Shown here piece after piece: positions 52,601 through 60,513 of a stretch of 64,000 nt of DNA. The notes beneath the pieces were generated by a model that saw only the letters and a list, made by a program, of their open reading frames with translations, did not search any database and had not been told where the DNA came from. The translations under genes and the position numbers were made by a program. The stretch covers positions 1 to 64,000 of the forward strand of contig JAHAYX010000018.1 of NCBI GenBank assembly GCA_018384365.1, given 5' to 3'. The stretch's first letter is position 1, and each line of letters opens with the position of its first letter. The DNA is from Clostridiaceae bacterium (GTDB lineage Bacteria; Bacillota; Clostridia; Oscillospirales; QAMX01).

Positions 52601-52980
52601 TTGAATTCGTCAACAACCTTTACAAAGCCCTCAAGCAGCTCCGGGCCTGCTGCGCCTACGTAGTATTTCATGGAGGTGCGCACGCTTTCAAAGGCATTTT
52701 GCATCAGCAGGATACGCCCGCCGTCATCGAGCACCCGGTCGGCAAGTCCGCCGTATTCCGCAAAGACACGGTTTGCCAGCCGCCGGAAGGTCAGAACCTC
52801 GCAGGACAGCGAAATGCTGTCACCGCCCGCCTCGCAGAGCCGTCGCTCGGCTTCGTGCGAGTGCGTCTCCGGAACGAGAAAAATCTGGCGGCGGACGCTC
52901 TGTGCGGCGGCCTGTGCGGCGGCACGGTACAGATATGCACTTTTTCCGCTGCCCTGGCGTCCGAATACGAATGTGAGCAT
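49627..52980 (-). CDS. addB: ATP-dependent helicase/deoxyribonuclease subunit AddB
   Basis: A 1117-residue partner of AddA, with a helicase-like fold, a second nuclease domain and an Fe-S cluster. The P-loop is GRQGSGKS at 7-14, the nuclease motif VVDYKSGSKAF near 905, and the Fe-S ligands are a Cys in NTCRFAYFSRYG near 750 plus C-x2-C-x5-C in CTYCDYKSVC near 1085. AAAGGAGG-like sequence (AAAAGGAGG) precedes the ATG at 52980. It is the first gene of addB-addA. Confidence 0.96.
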   Translation of the reverse strand: MLTFVFGRQGSGKSAYLYRAAAQAAAQSVRRQIFLVPETHSHEAERRLCEAGGDSISLSCEVLTFRRLANRVFAEYGGLADRVLDDGGRILLMQNAFESVRTSMKYYVGAAGPELLEGFVKVVDEFKSCCLDDGAIMPLLPEFDSVLSAKLHDLLLIRAAYDAQCAGRFTDPRDEMTRLADAVRALDWFSGRRVYIDGFSGFTPQEYAILASLSRAEVYAALDFDPADPDSELFAKSRETAARLAKLVGDGHAESIALPPPQRHADLAVLEQGLFDYTAAPSEIVPQHIELTAAPGIFAECELAAARILRLLREGLRCREIVVVSGDFDAYRLPLESALERFGIPFYITQKTDLRVKSVTALILRAVRIAASGFRHEDVFSYLKTGLTGIPRADIDLLENYCLQWRVKPGQWTAQLPWGMNPDGFGVPLTEDGAALLARLNDIRQRIIQPLTRLGSRLRGEDSALDKVRAVYEFSLEIGLPAACDARAEELRAAGELTQADEYRQLWEIFCRCLDSFADISGDRAISAHDFEQLFTLILSRYDIGTIPPAIDRVACGDLSRLRAADARAVLVLGARDGALPVPGDGGGLLTDADREELTSYDIELAYTPSGRDADGLSEVYHVLAKARELLYLSYPAADSSGNQIRPAYLVRRLCSLFPALTVRQCSSRDDAYLLESPHTALDYAALHGDAAEAAIFDVLRELSGDEPEKPVHPDSVLPEERISEANVPGLYGRELRLSATRMDSFNTCRFAYFSRYGLNLQPRREAGFDAPQRGLFIHFVLEGTVHRVQEAGGFSACTREEVREFARACVLDYIARDIPDFQTKTARFQYLFHRIRHSLDILIDNLYDEFSKSSFLPLDFELSFSEDMPPVQIKTRHGSATLRGIADRVDGWVRNGVLYVRVVDYKSGSKAFSYGEIMNGLGMQMPVYLFALRQDAQRYLARHPAIGADAIVPAGILYTPARAEPCSAPHDLPDEELREKLDMALARSGIVLSDPEVIEAMEPGIESEGRFIPVKLLKNRQPSAASGVADAGQFALLERHVRRMTALTAELMAEGQIGARPAVTNGVQACTYCDYKSVCFFDADRDAARIRHIPAMNAKEFYGILEGGEDNGSHMD

Positions 52981-53002
52981 GACGGGCCTCCTTTTTTGAA
53001 AG

Positions 53003-53036
53003 AAAAAAGCCGGAGTGCGGGTTAAGCGCCTCCGGC
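53003..53036 (-). terminator. Terminator of rnpB
   Basis: GCCGGAG/CTCCGGC with a loop of about 14 nt is followed on the minus strand by TTTTTTC. It lies between the RNase P RNA 3' end and addB. Confidence 0.85.
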
Positions 53037-53052
53037 CGTGAATGTTATAGTT

Positions 53053-53422
53053 GTGAGCAAGCCTGTAAGCCGGGTTCTGTCGTGGACAATCATCTATCTT
53101 GCACGTACGTTGCCGCACGTGTCCATGCCACCTTGGGGGAATGGACCGGGCCGGTCTCCGTTTGCACGGACTCCCCACTGCGGTGTTGCTCCGGATAGAG
53201 TTTACAGGGCCCCTGTGTTACCATAGGGGCCGGTGAGCTCTTACCTCGCCTTTCCACCCTTACCTCGACGCCGCAAAACGACGCAAGGCGGTATATCTCT
53301 GTTGCACTTTTCCTGAAGTCGCCTTCGGCGGACGTTATCCGTTATCCCTGCCCTGTGGAGCCCGGACTTTCCTCACCCGGCGGCCTTTCGACGTACCGGG
53401 CGCGATTGTCCAGCTTACTCAC
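53053..53422 (-). ncRNA. rnpB: RNase P RNA, bacterial class A
   Basis: About 370 nt. Read on the minus strand, the P4-region core GAGGAAAGTCCGGGCTCC and CAGGGCAGGGATAACGG lie near the 5' end, and the matching 3' core GACAGAACCCGGCTTACAG is close to the 3' end; the terminal GTGAGTAAGC and GCTTGCTCAC pair. It is the catalytic RNA that processes tRNA 5' leaders, such as that of tRNA-Leu here. Exact ends are inferred from the terminal pairing. Confidence 0.96.
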
Positions 53423-53429
53423 GAAAGTT

Positions 53430-53459
53430 ATTATACCGCGCTGGTGCCGGTTTTGTCAA
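53430..53459 (-). promoter_or_regulatory. Promoter of rnpB
   Basis: On the minus strand, a consensus TTGACA (plus 53454-53459) and a consensus TATAAT (plus 53430-53435) are 18 bases apart, about 7 bases before the inferred RNA 5' end. Confidence 0.9.
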
Positions 53460-53565
53460 TGAAGGCGAAAAAATTACGTCTGCCGCCGCGTGCGGGGCAG
53501 AAAGGCTTGCCAGAAGAGGAAACAGTATGGTAAAATGGGGAAAACGCAAAGCGGAGGAATTGCAC

Positions 53566-54492
53566 ATGGGGGCAATCAGCCGGAAAATTTCACTGTCCGC
53601 CGAACGGCGCATTATCTGTATCAGCGATATCCACGGGCATCTTGACCTGTTTCAGAAGCTGCTGCAAAAAATCGGCTACCGGCCGGACAATCAGCTGATT
53701 CTGCTGGGTGATCTGTATGCAAAAGGCCCGAAACGCCACGAAACGCTGCAATTCATCATCCGCATGGCGGAAAATCCGAATGTCCATGTCCTGCGCGGCA
53801 ACTGTGACTGGGGAGAGGATTACCTGACGCCGGAGGAAGCGGCATGGCAGGACGATCTTCCGCACATTCTCGAGACAGAGGATTACATTTTTGTCCATGG
53901 CGGCCTGCCTTCGATGGAGTATGATGCGTTTGAACCGGTGAACTGCATGAAATTTGACAATTTTATGGAGCGGGCGGGCCGTTTTGAAAAGTGGGTGATC
54001 ACGGGACACTGGCCGGTGAATAACTATTGCCATGAAATTCCCTGCTTCAACCCCATCGTCAATGCGGAAAAGCACATCATTGCGATTGACGGCGGCTGCG
54101 TCGTTGTCCACCATGCCGGACAACTCAATGCCCTGCTCATTGAAAACGGACGGTTCTCCGCCGCCTCCGCGGATATGCTGCCGCAAATCCGGGTGGAGCG
54201 CGCGCAGCCTGCGTCCGGCGGTACGCTGTACATTACCTACACCGACCGTTTTGTTGAGGTGCTGGAGCACGGCGAGCCTCTCAGTCTCTGCCGCCACCTG
54301 GCAAGCGGAAAAATGCTGGAGATTCCGAATGAATTCCTCTGGCGTGACTGGAACGGACGGCTTGGCGCCGGTGTCGGCGCGACAGATTACTGGATGCCGG
54401 TGGAGGCAGGGGAAACGGTTTCCCTTGTGCGGGAGTACCCGGACAGACTGCTGGTCAAACGCAACGGCGTGCTGGGCTGGCTCGCCCGTTAA
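53566..54492 (+). CDS. Metallophosphoesterase (PPP-like) with C-terminal domain
   Basis: A 308-residue protein. The calcineurin-like domain (about 15-190) has SDIHGHLDLF, GDLYAKGP, LRGNCDW, VHGGLP and TGHWPV. Compared with the PPP consensus (GDxxDRG, GNHE) the second Asp-Arg is replaced and the His of GNH is Cys, so specificity or rate may differ. Residues 200-308 form an additional domain of beta character, of unknown role. The ATG at 53566 follows GCGGAGG; an earlier ATG at 53527 is in frame but lacks one. Substrate unknown. Confidence 0.82.
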   Translation: MGAISRKISLSAERRIICISDIHGHLDLFQKLLQKIGYRPDNQLILLGDLYAKGPKRHETLQFIIRMAENPNVHVLRGNCDWGEDYLTPEEAAWQDDLPHILETEDYIFVHGGLPSMEYDAFEPVNCMKFDNFMERAGRFEKWVITGHWPVNNYCHEIPCFNPIVNAEKHIIAIDGGCVVVHHAGQLNALLIENGRFSAASADMLPQIRVERAQPASGGTLYITYTDRFVEVLEHGEPLSLCRHLASGKMLEIPNEFLWRDWNGRLGAGVGATDYWMPVEAGETVSLVREYPDRLLVKRNGVLGWLAR

Positions 54493-54553
54493 GAAAGGAA
54501 CAGGCGTCTGGCAGAGCAAAAGATTGAAATTCGTGTCTATTGCAGGAATCATC

Positions 54554-54582
54554 TTGCAAATTTGCGGGCTTTTTGTTATGCT
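54554..54582 (+). promoter_or_regulatory. Promoter of the GH127 gene
   Basis: TTGCAA at 54554-54559 and TATGCT at 54577-54582 are 17 bases apart, 24 bases before the ATG, with GGGAGGG in between. Confidence 0.65.
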
Positions 54583-54606
54583 GAAACAAAATAGGGAGGG
54601 ATAATT

Positions 54607-56553
54607 ATGGAGAAGAAACAGTTTACGGTACCCGTACCGGTGAAAAATGTACAGGTGCATGATTCTTTTTTCAGCGATTTGATGAAGGTGACCATTGAAA
54701 AGCTGATTCCGTATCAGTGGCAGGCTTTGAACGACAAAATTCCGGATGCGGCGCCCAGTTACTGTATGCGCAACTTTAAAATTGCGGCAGGCATGGAAAC
54801 CGGCGAGCACGGCGGCTGTGTATTCCAGGACAGTGACCTGGCAAAATGGATCGAGGCCGTTGCCTATTCGTTGATTTGGCATCCGGATCCCGAACTGGAA
54901 CAGACGGCCGATGAGGCCATTGACATTGTGGAGCGTGCCCAGCTTCCGGATGGCTATCTGGATACCTATTACATTCTGACGGGCATTGAAAACCGCTGGA
55001 CGAACACGAAGGATAACCACGAAATGTACTGCGCCGGACATATGCTGGAGGCGGCTGTGGCGTATTATCTGGCAACCGGCAAGCGCAAGCTCCTGGACAT
55101 CATGATCCGTTGTGTGGAACACATCCGCTCCGTCATCGGACCGGAGGAGGGCAAAAAGCATACGTATCCGGGACATGAAGTGCTGGAAATGGCGTTATGT
55201 AAACTTTACGAGGTCACGGGCGACGAGCGCCATCTTGATCTGGCCAGATATTTCATTGATGAGCGCGGCAAAGCGCCCAGCTATTTCGTGGCAGAAGGCG
55301 ATCGCAACGACCGCCCGGTGAGACCGGAGTCTCCCTTTAATCTGCGCTATTATCAGGCGGACCGTCCGGTGCGCGAGCAGGAAGGTGCGGAAGGCCACGC
55401 CGTTCGCGCGGGATATCTGTATTCCGGCATGGCGGATGTCGCGCGCCTGACGCAGGACGATGCTCTGTTTGAAGCCTGCCAGCGCATCTGGCAGGATATC
55501 ACGCGCCGCCAGATGTATATTACCGGCGCAATCGGCCAGTCGGCAGCCGGTGAGTCCTTCTCGTTTGACTATGATCTGCCGAACGCCCTCGTGTACGGCG
55601 AAACCTGCGCCGCGATTTCACTGGCGTTCTTCGCACAGCGTATGCTGCGCCTTGCGCCGCGCGGCGAATATGCCGACGTGCTCGAACGCGTGCTCTATAA
55701 CGGTACGATCAGCGGTATGTCGCTGGACGGCACCAAATTCTTCTATGTGAACCCACTGGAGGTTGATCCGGCACGCTGTGCGCACAACCATCAGTTCCGC
55801 CATGTGAAGCCGGAGCGGCAGAAATGGTTTGGCTGCGCCTGCTGTCCGCCGAACCTGGGGCGTTTGATGGCATCTCTGCCCGGCTATCTCTATCACACAA
55901 ACCAGAATACGGTTTATGTTAACCTTTATACGACGAACGATATGACGGCTTCGCTGGACGCGGGAGAAGTTACCCTCTCCATGCAGACCCAGTATCCGTG
56001 GGACGGCGCTGTGCGCCTGACCGTTCACGCGGCGCCGGAGAACATGACGCTTGCTCTGCGCAAGCCCGGCTGGTGCCGCAGCTTTACCGTGCGGGTAAAC
56101 GGCGCACCGGCGGAATATGAGCTGCGTGATGGCTTCTTGTATCTCACGCGCGCCTGGGCGGCGGAGGACTGTGTTGAGCTTGACCTTGCCATGCCGGTGA
56201 TGGTGGTGCGTGCCAATCCGCGTGTTGCGGAGGATATCGGTAAAATCGCCGTGCAGCGCGGCCCGGTGGTGTATTGTCTGGAGGAGCCGGACAACGGAAA
56301 GAACCTGCAGCGCGTGTGTCTGGCGGCGGATGCGGCCTTTACGACGCGCTGGGAGCCGGATACCCTGGGCGGTATTGTGTCCATCGAAGCGGACGGCAGT
56401 GAATGGACGCTCGCCGGCTGGAACGATGATGTGCTGTACAGTGAAGATACTGTGCCATCGCTTACGGCCCGTCATCTGCGCTTTATTCCGTATTACGCCT
56501 GGGCAAACCGCGGGCCTGCGGAAATGACGGTCTGGGTCCGGGAAAAACTGTAA
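54607..56553 (+). CDS. GH127 beta-L-arabinofuranosidase
   Basis: A 648-residue enzyme of the HypBA1 family (DUF1680) that releases L-arabinofuranose from beta-linked plant glycans. An N-terminal (alpha/alpha)6 barrel is followed by beta domains. The GESFSFDYDLPN segment near 316 holds the likely acid/base Glu; E-x-C in YGETCAA near 332-334 and the Cys pair in GCACCPPNL near 411-412 match the zinc and nucleophile Cys site of HypBA1. No signal peptide, so probably intracellular. It has its own promoter and terminator. Confidence 0.95.
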   Translation: MEKKQFTVPVPVKNVQVHDSFFSDLMKVTIEKLIPYQWQALNDKIPDAAPSYCMRNFKIAAGMETGEHGGCVFQDSDLAKWIEAVAYSLIWHPDPELEQTADEAIDIVERAQLPDGYLDTYYILTGIENRWTNTKDNHEMYCAGHMLEAAVAYYLATGKRKLLDIMIRCVEHIRSVIGPEEGKKHTYPGHEVLEMALCKLYEVTGDERHLDLARYFIDERGKAPSYFVAEGDRNDRPVRPESPFNLRYYQADRPVREQEGAEGHAVRAGYLYSGMADVARLTQDDALFEACQRIWQDITRRQMYITGAIGQSAAGESFSFDYDLPNALVYGETCAAISLAFFAQRMLRLAPRGEYADVLERVLYNGTISGMSLDGTKFFYVNPLEVDPARCAHNHQFRHVKPERQKWFGCACCPPNLGRLMASLPGYLYHTNQNTVYVNLYTTNDMTASLDAGEVTLSMQTQYPWDGAVRLTVHAAPENMTLALRKPGWCRSFTVRVNGAPAEYELRDGFLYLTRAWAAEDCVELDLAMPVMVVRANPRVAEDIGKIAVQRGPVVYCLEEPDNGKNLQRVCLAADAAFTTRWEPDTLGGIVSIEADGSEWTLAGWNDDVLYSEDTVPSLTARHLRFIPYYAWANRGPAEMTVWVREKL

Positions 56554-56566
56554 CAGCGAGAATCTG

Positions 56567-56605
56567 AACTACCGCGAAGGCAGTCTGCTTTCGCGGTAGT
56601 TTTTT
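56567..56605 (+). terminator. Terminator of the GH127 gene
   Basis: A perfect 12-bp stem (AACTACCGCGAA / TTCGCGGTAGTT) with an 11-nt loop is followed by a T run. Confidence 0.9.
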
Positions 56606-56934
56606 AACCCTCGAGGCTGTGAAGTGATTTACTGTTTCTTTTGGGCAGAGCAGAAAAACGCTGAAATTACAATCAGACTCGTGCGTCATTGTTGACAGCG
56701 TGTGAATAACATATTATGATATTGATGTATTGGACAATGAAAAACCCAGCTTACCCCGAATGTTTTTGTTGCTTTTCAACAACAATGGCTGCACTTGCAT
56801 GGGATTCGGCTTGATTCAGCGCAGTATCTGGTGAATAGCCACAAACTGCGACCGTTTATCGGAAAGCAGTGGCATCTCCGCTTTTCAACGGATAAATATG
56901 GGAAAATGCATTTTACTATGGAAAGGATTCTTTT
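56606..56934. other. Leader and control region of the GH63-like gene
   Basis: These 329 bases carry a strong promoter (56692-56720) and then a leader of about 205 nt. The leader has a small hairpin (TGTTG-CTTTT-CAACA near 56767-56781). An in-frame stretch without a start codon runs from about 56736 to the stop at 56936; with no start or ribosome site I do not call it a gene. Confidence 0.4.
56692..56720 (+). promoter_or_regulatory. Promoter of the GH63-like/CocE unit
   Basis: A consensus TTGACA at 56692-56697 and TATGAT at 56715-56720 are 17 bases apart, about 215 bases before the start codon. Confidence 0.8.
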
Positions 56935-58665
56935 ATGAAATTTGTGGACGAGAGCGGTAGATTTATCAGCATCCTGGATTGCCCGTTTGGCAGAAGAGGA
57001 AGCCATTTTGCCATCTACGCAAAGGGCAGCGAGCATTTTGGCCGCGCATATGCCTATCTGACAACGACCCACGCAACGGTGGATAACCGCAAGAAGCTTT
57101 TCAATCTGATCCCGCTTTATGAAGGAGAACGCGTTCCGTTTGCCATCATCATGAAGCCCGCGGAAGTGATCTTCAGAACGCTGTACGGTGATCTGCGAAT
57201 CTGCATTGCCGAGACGAAGCTGATACTGATCAAGGGTGAAAACGGTCTGGGTATCCGTTTCTCCTCAACCACGGAAAAACTGGACCGTGTGACGAAGCCC
57301 AGAGGGAAAAATGCCTGGGAAACGACCTTCTCCCACGTGATGTCAACGGTGATCCATCCGGTCACCGGTAAAATCTCCGCTCATGCGCCGTGGAACTGGG
57401 ATGAGCTCTGCTGCGGCAAGAGTTACATTGATGTGGAGGCGGATGAAAACGGCAATCTGTTGGCCAGTCTGGAGGAATTCCGTCATTCCGGCTATGTCCG
57501 CGAGAGCTATCCGACCTATGAAGAGGGTCTGGCTGCCGTCACGGCAGACTGGGAGCAGTTCCTCGGCAATATTCCGGCGTTGCCCGGAAAATATGACGCG
57601 CTGCGTGAAAAAGCAGCCTGGAACCTGTGGTCCTTCCTGGTGGAGCCTTCCGGACAGCTGAAGCGCGAGATGCTTTACATGACGAAAGCCGGCCCCACGT
57701 CGCAGTGGCAGCTGACTTATCAGGCGGTCGCCTTTGCCAATAACACCCGGGCAGCGTGGGACCAGATGCTGGTACCGTTTGACCAGCAGTCCGAGGTCGG
57801 ACAGCTGCCGGACTATTATGACGAGGCACATGGACAGATGTATGCAACGCGTCCGCCGATCCATGGATGGGCGCTGAAGCTGATGAAAAAGCTGGGCTAT
57901 TACAAGAATGTCCCGCTGGAGGAAATTCGCGCGTTCTATCCGAAGCTGGCGCAGTGGGCTGACTGGTTCGGGAAATACCGTACCGACGGTGTTGACGGTC
58001 TGCCTCAGTATGAACACAGCGATGAGTCCGGCATGGAGGATGGTTCCACGTTCCGCGAGAGCAACTGCATGGTGACGCCGGATCTGCCGGCTTACCTGGT
58101 TCTGCTGTTCGAGGAACTGGGCGAAATGTCCCGGCAGATCGGATTGGACAGCTCTGTCAAGGAGATGTGGGATCAGAAGGCAAAGGATATGCTGGACAGA
58201 CTGATCAAAAAGCTCTGGAACGGCGAACGCTTTGTCGCACATACGCTGGAAAGCAAAACAATCGAAAAGGACTATGGCATTCTGGGTTATCTGCCTGTTC
58301 TGCTCGGCCATCGCCTGCCGGAGGAAATCCTGCAGAAGCTGCTCCGTGATTTGAAGGCGGAAGGCGATATTCTGAACGATTATGGCTTTGACAAGGAAAA
58401 AATCAGCGCGAGAGATCTCTGCGATGTTGGTCAGAACAGCGTCAGAGGCTTTGTGTATCACCCGTTCAATGTGATGCTGATCTCCGCGCTTGCCGATTGC
58501 GGCGAAGGGGAGTTCGCCAAAATGGTCGCCCGGCGGTATTGCGATGCCATGCTGTCCGTCAATAACCTGGCGAGCGAATTGAATACCTTTACGGGCCCGG
58601 TAGTGGGCGAATGGGTGTCCTGGACGGCCGGCGCTTACATCCTGATTTCGCGTTTTACGGAATAA
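56935..58665 (+). CDS. MGH1-like/GH63-type (alpha/alpha)6 glycosidase
   Basis: A 576-residue inverting-type glycosidase candidate. An N-terminal beta-sandwich region (1-190) precedes an (alpha/alpha)6 barrel. The barrel motif EHSDESGMEDGST near residue 362 corresponds to the W/E-S-G-M/L-D-N-S motif of GH63 and trehalase-like enzymes, with the acidic pair expected to be catalytic. AKKLWNGERFVAH-like sequence near 420 and the C-terminal GPVVGEWVSWTAGAY are also family-like. No signal peptide. The substrate cannot be read from sequence. AAAGGA precedes the ATG. It lies 87 nt before the CocE-type gene. Confidence 0.75.
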   Translation: MKFVDESGRFISILDCPFGRRGSHFAIYAKGSEHFGRAYAYLTTTHATVDNRKKLFNLIPLYEGERVPFAIIMKPAEVIFRTLYGDLRICIAETKLILIKGENGLGIRFSSTTEKLDRVTKPRGKNAWETTFSHVMSTVIHPVTGKISAHAPWNWDELCCGKSYIDVEADENGNLLASLEEFRHSGYVRESYPTYEEGLAAVTADWEQFLGNIPALPGKYDALREKAAWNLWSFLVEPSGQLKREMLYMTKAGPTSQWQLTYQAVAFANNTRAAWDQMLVPFDQQSEVGQLPDYYDEAHGQMYATRPPIHGWALKLMKKLGYYKNVPLEEIRAFYPKLAQWADWFGKYRTDGVDGLPQYEHSDESGMEDGSTFRESNCMVTPDLPAYLVLLFEELGEMSRQIGLDSSVKEMWDQKAKDMLDRLIKKLWNGERFVAHTLESKTIEKDYGILGYLPVLLGHRLPEEILQKLLRDLKAEGDILNDYGFDKEKISARDLCDVGQNSVRGFVYHPFNVMLISALADCGEGEFAKMVARRYCDAMLSVNNLASELNTFTGPVVGEWVSWTAGAYILISRFTE

Positions 58666-58752
58666 ACGCATGAAAAATTGATCACAGGTCATGGAAAGAA
58701 AACTCTGGGATAAAATCGTGAATTTGAGGAAAGATCAGAAAGGAGATTACCA

Positions 58753-60450
58753 ATGAAGCAGCTGAAGCTGATGGAAAATCTGATGGCGCCCATGCGGGAT
58801 GGCGTGCGCCTGGCCTGCAATGTGTGGAGACCGGACGACGATGCGGCATATCCGGCCATTCTGATGCGCACGCCGTATTTAAAGGAAGGGTTTGCCTGCG
58901 ATTATATGTATGGAAATTACCGGGAACTGGCCCTTTCCGGATATAACATTGTGGTACAGGATGTCCGCGGTACCGGAAAATCGGAGGGCGTTTTGCTGTC
59001 CTCCGGCGGCAACGAAGTGAACGATGGCTATGACACTATTGAATGGGTCGCTGCACAGGATTGGTGCGACGGCAATGTGGGTATGTATGGCCTTTCCTAT
59101 TTCGGCTTCACGCAGATGGCTGCCGCGAATGACAATCCGCCGCATCTGCGCACCACCTGTCCCTTCCAGAATTCGGCTCTGCATCCGCTCAGCGTGACGA
59201 AGTCCATGACCCTGGGCTGCTACCATCTTCGCTGGCTGTATGACCGCGTACGTGAGCGAATGAAGGCCAACAACGTGCCTGAGGAGGAACAGAAGCGCAT
59301 TTCCGACCAGATGGAGGCTTTTGTGGCAGATTGGCCGGCGCAGGTAATGCATCTGCCGCTTCGTGAAATTCCTGCGGCGTACATTCCGGGCGTTCCGTTG
59401 CTGCAGGACTTTATTGACCTGGTGGACGGCGTGGAGGACGACGCTTACTGGAAGGAAGCGCGCCGCCCCATTGATCTGGAGCACGTCCGCATCCCGATGT
59501 TCCATCTGACCGGCTGGTTCGACGCCGCATGTGGTGGTACTATCGATAACTACACCGTCATGCACAAAAACGGCGAGGAATTGACGAAGCAAAGTCGTCT
59601 TGTGATCGGCCCGTGGGGCCACGGCGGCGCTCTGAGCGCCGTAACGGACGGCGTGGATTTCGGACAGGAAAACAGCGGTGAAGGACAGCACGTCCGTGAA
59701 ATGATGAAGAGCTGGTTCGACAGATGGCTGAAGGGAAAGACGGACGAGGATTACCCGCTGGTTTACTATTATGTGATGGGGAAAAATGTATGGCGCTCCT
59801 GCGAGGAGTGGCCGCCTGCCGCCGAATACCGCAAGCTGTATCTCCACGGCGGAGAAGGAAAAAACGACGGCAGCCTGGATGCCAACGCGCCCGGCGACGA
59901 GGCGGCGCAGCGGTATGTCTATGATCCGGATAATCCCCAGCCCTCCGGCTTCCAGGATGCACAGGGCCATACATATTTCGCCGACCCGGCTGTGTTGGAA
60001 GATCGCGAGGACGTACTGGTTTACCGCTCCACACCGTTTGAGGAGGAGACGGAGGTGACCGGCTGCGTGAAACTGGTGCTGTATGCGTCAACGACTGCGG
60101 TTGATACGGATTTCTTCTGCAGAATGTCCGATATGGATGAAAACGGTGCTTCCCGTCAGATCCTGAAGGGAATTGTGAGAGCAAAATTCCGCAACGGCCG
60201 GACGCCGGAACTGCTTGTCCCGGGCCAGGTCTATGCGCTTGAAATCGAACTGGGCAACACCAGTTACACCTTCCGGCCCGGACACAGGGTCCGCCTGGAT
60301 ATCTCCTCTTCCTCGTTCCCGGAGCACAACAGAAATCTGAATACCGGCGAACGCGTCGGCGTCGGCGCACATCCCGTCAAGGCCGAGCAGACGATTTACC
60401 ACGACAGCCTGCACCAGAGCCATCTGCTGCTGCCTGTCTATCACGACTGA
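58753..60450 (+). CDS. CocE/NonD family serine hydrolase (peptidase S15 fold)
   Basis: A 565-residue alpha/beta hydrolase with the X-Pro dipeptidyl-peptidase C-terminal beta domain. The oxyanion-hole strand VVQDVRGTGKSEG is near 72, the nucleophile elbow GMYGLSYFG near 112-119 (Ser115), and GPWGHGG near 285 provides the His. The C-terminal jelly roll starts near 420. Members hydrolyse esters, amides or acylated sugars; placement after two glycosidase genes makes deacylation of a plant oligosaccharide plausible, but this is inference. AAAGGAG precedes the ATG. Confidence 0.88.
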   Translation: MKQLKLMENLMAPMRDGVRLACNVWRPDDDAAYPAILMRTPYLKEGFACDYMYGNYRELALSGYNIVVQDVRGTGKSEGVLLSSGGNEVNDGYDTIEWVAAQDWCDGNVGMYGLSYFGFTQMAAANDNPPHLRTTCPFQNSALHPLSVTKSMTLGCYHLRWLYDRVRERMKANNVPEEEQKRISDQMEAFVADWPAQVMHLPLREIPAAYIPGVPLLQDFIDLVDGVEDDAYWKEARRPIDLEHVRIPMFHLTGWFDAACGGTIDNYTVMHKNGEELTKQSRLVIGPWGHGGALSAVTDGVDFGQENSGEGQHVREMMKSWFDRWLKGKTDEDYPLVYYYVMGKNVWRSCEEWPPAAEYRKLYLHGGEGKNDGSLDANAPGDEAAQRYVYDPDNPQPSGFQDAQGHTYFADPAVLEDREDVLVYRSTPFEEETEVTGCVKLVLYASTTAVDTDFFCRMSDMDENGASRQILKGIVRAKFRNGRTPELLVPGQVYALEIELGNTSYTFRPGHRVRLDISSSSFPEHNRNLNTGERVGVGAHPVKAEQTIYHDSLHQSHLLLPVYHD

Positions 60451-60465
60451 CGACAACGTTACAGA

Positions 60466-60500
60466 AAAAAGAGCCGTTTGGATCTCCAAACGGCTCTTTC
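60466..60500. terminator. Bidirectional terminator
   Basis: A perfect 14-bp stem (AAAGAGCCGTTTGG / CCAAACGGCTCTTT) with a 4-nt loop lies between the converging CocE-type and cytidylate-kinase-like genes. The minus-strand T run is the stronger one. Confidence 0.9.
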
Positions 60501-60513
60501 GCATTTTCTGCAG

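Noticed and set aside
50467-53025. An 852-codon open frame on the plus strand
   Set aside because: It lies opposite addB, which has clear P-loop, nuclease and Fe-S motifs; the plus-strand translation is Arg/Gly/Gln-rich with no domain.
53038-53226. A 62-codon open frame near 53.1 kb
   Set aside because: It is the reverse of the RNase P RNA; the conserved RNA core explains the sequence.
46011-53422. addB-addA next to rnpB as a possible defence island
   Set aside because: AddAB is the housekeeping recombination enzyme of Firmicutes, rnpB is a housekeeping RNA, and no accessory nuclease, methylase or toxin genes accompany them.
56737-56814. A 25-codon leader peptide frame before the GH63-like gene
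   Set aside because: It has an ATG but no ribosome site, and no regulatory codon run such as repeated rare or biosynthetic codons.
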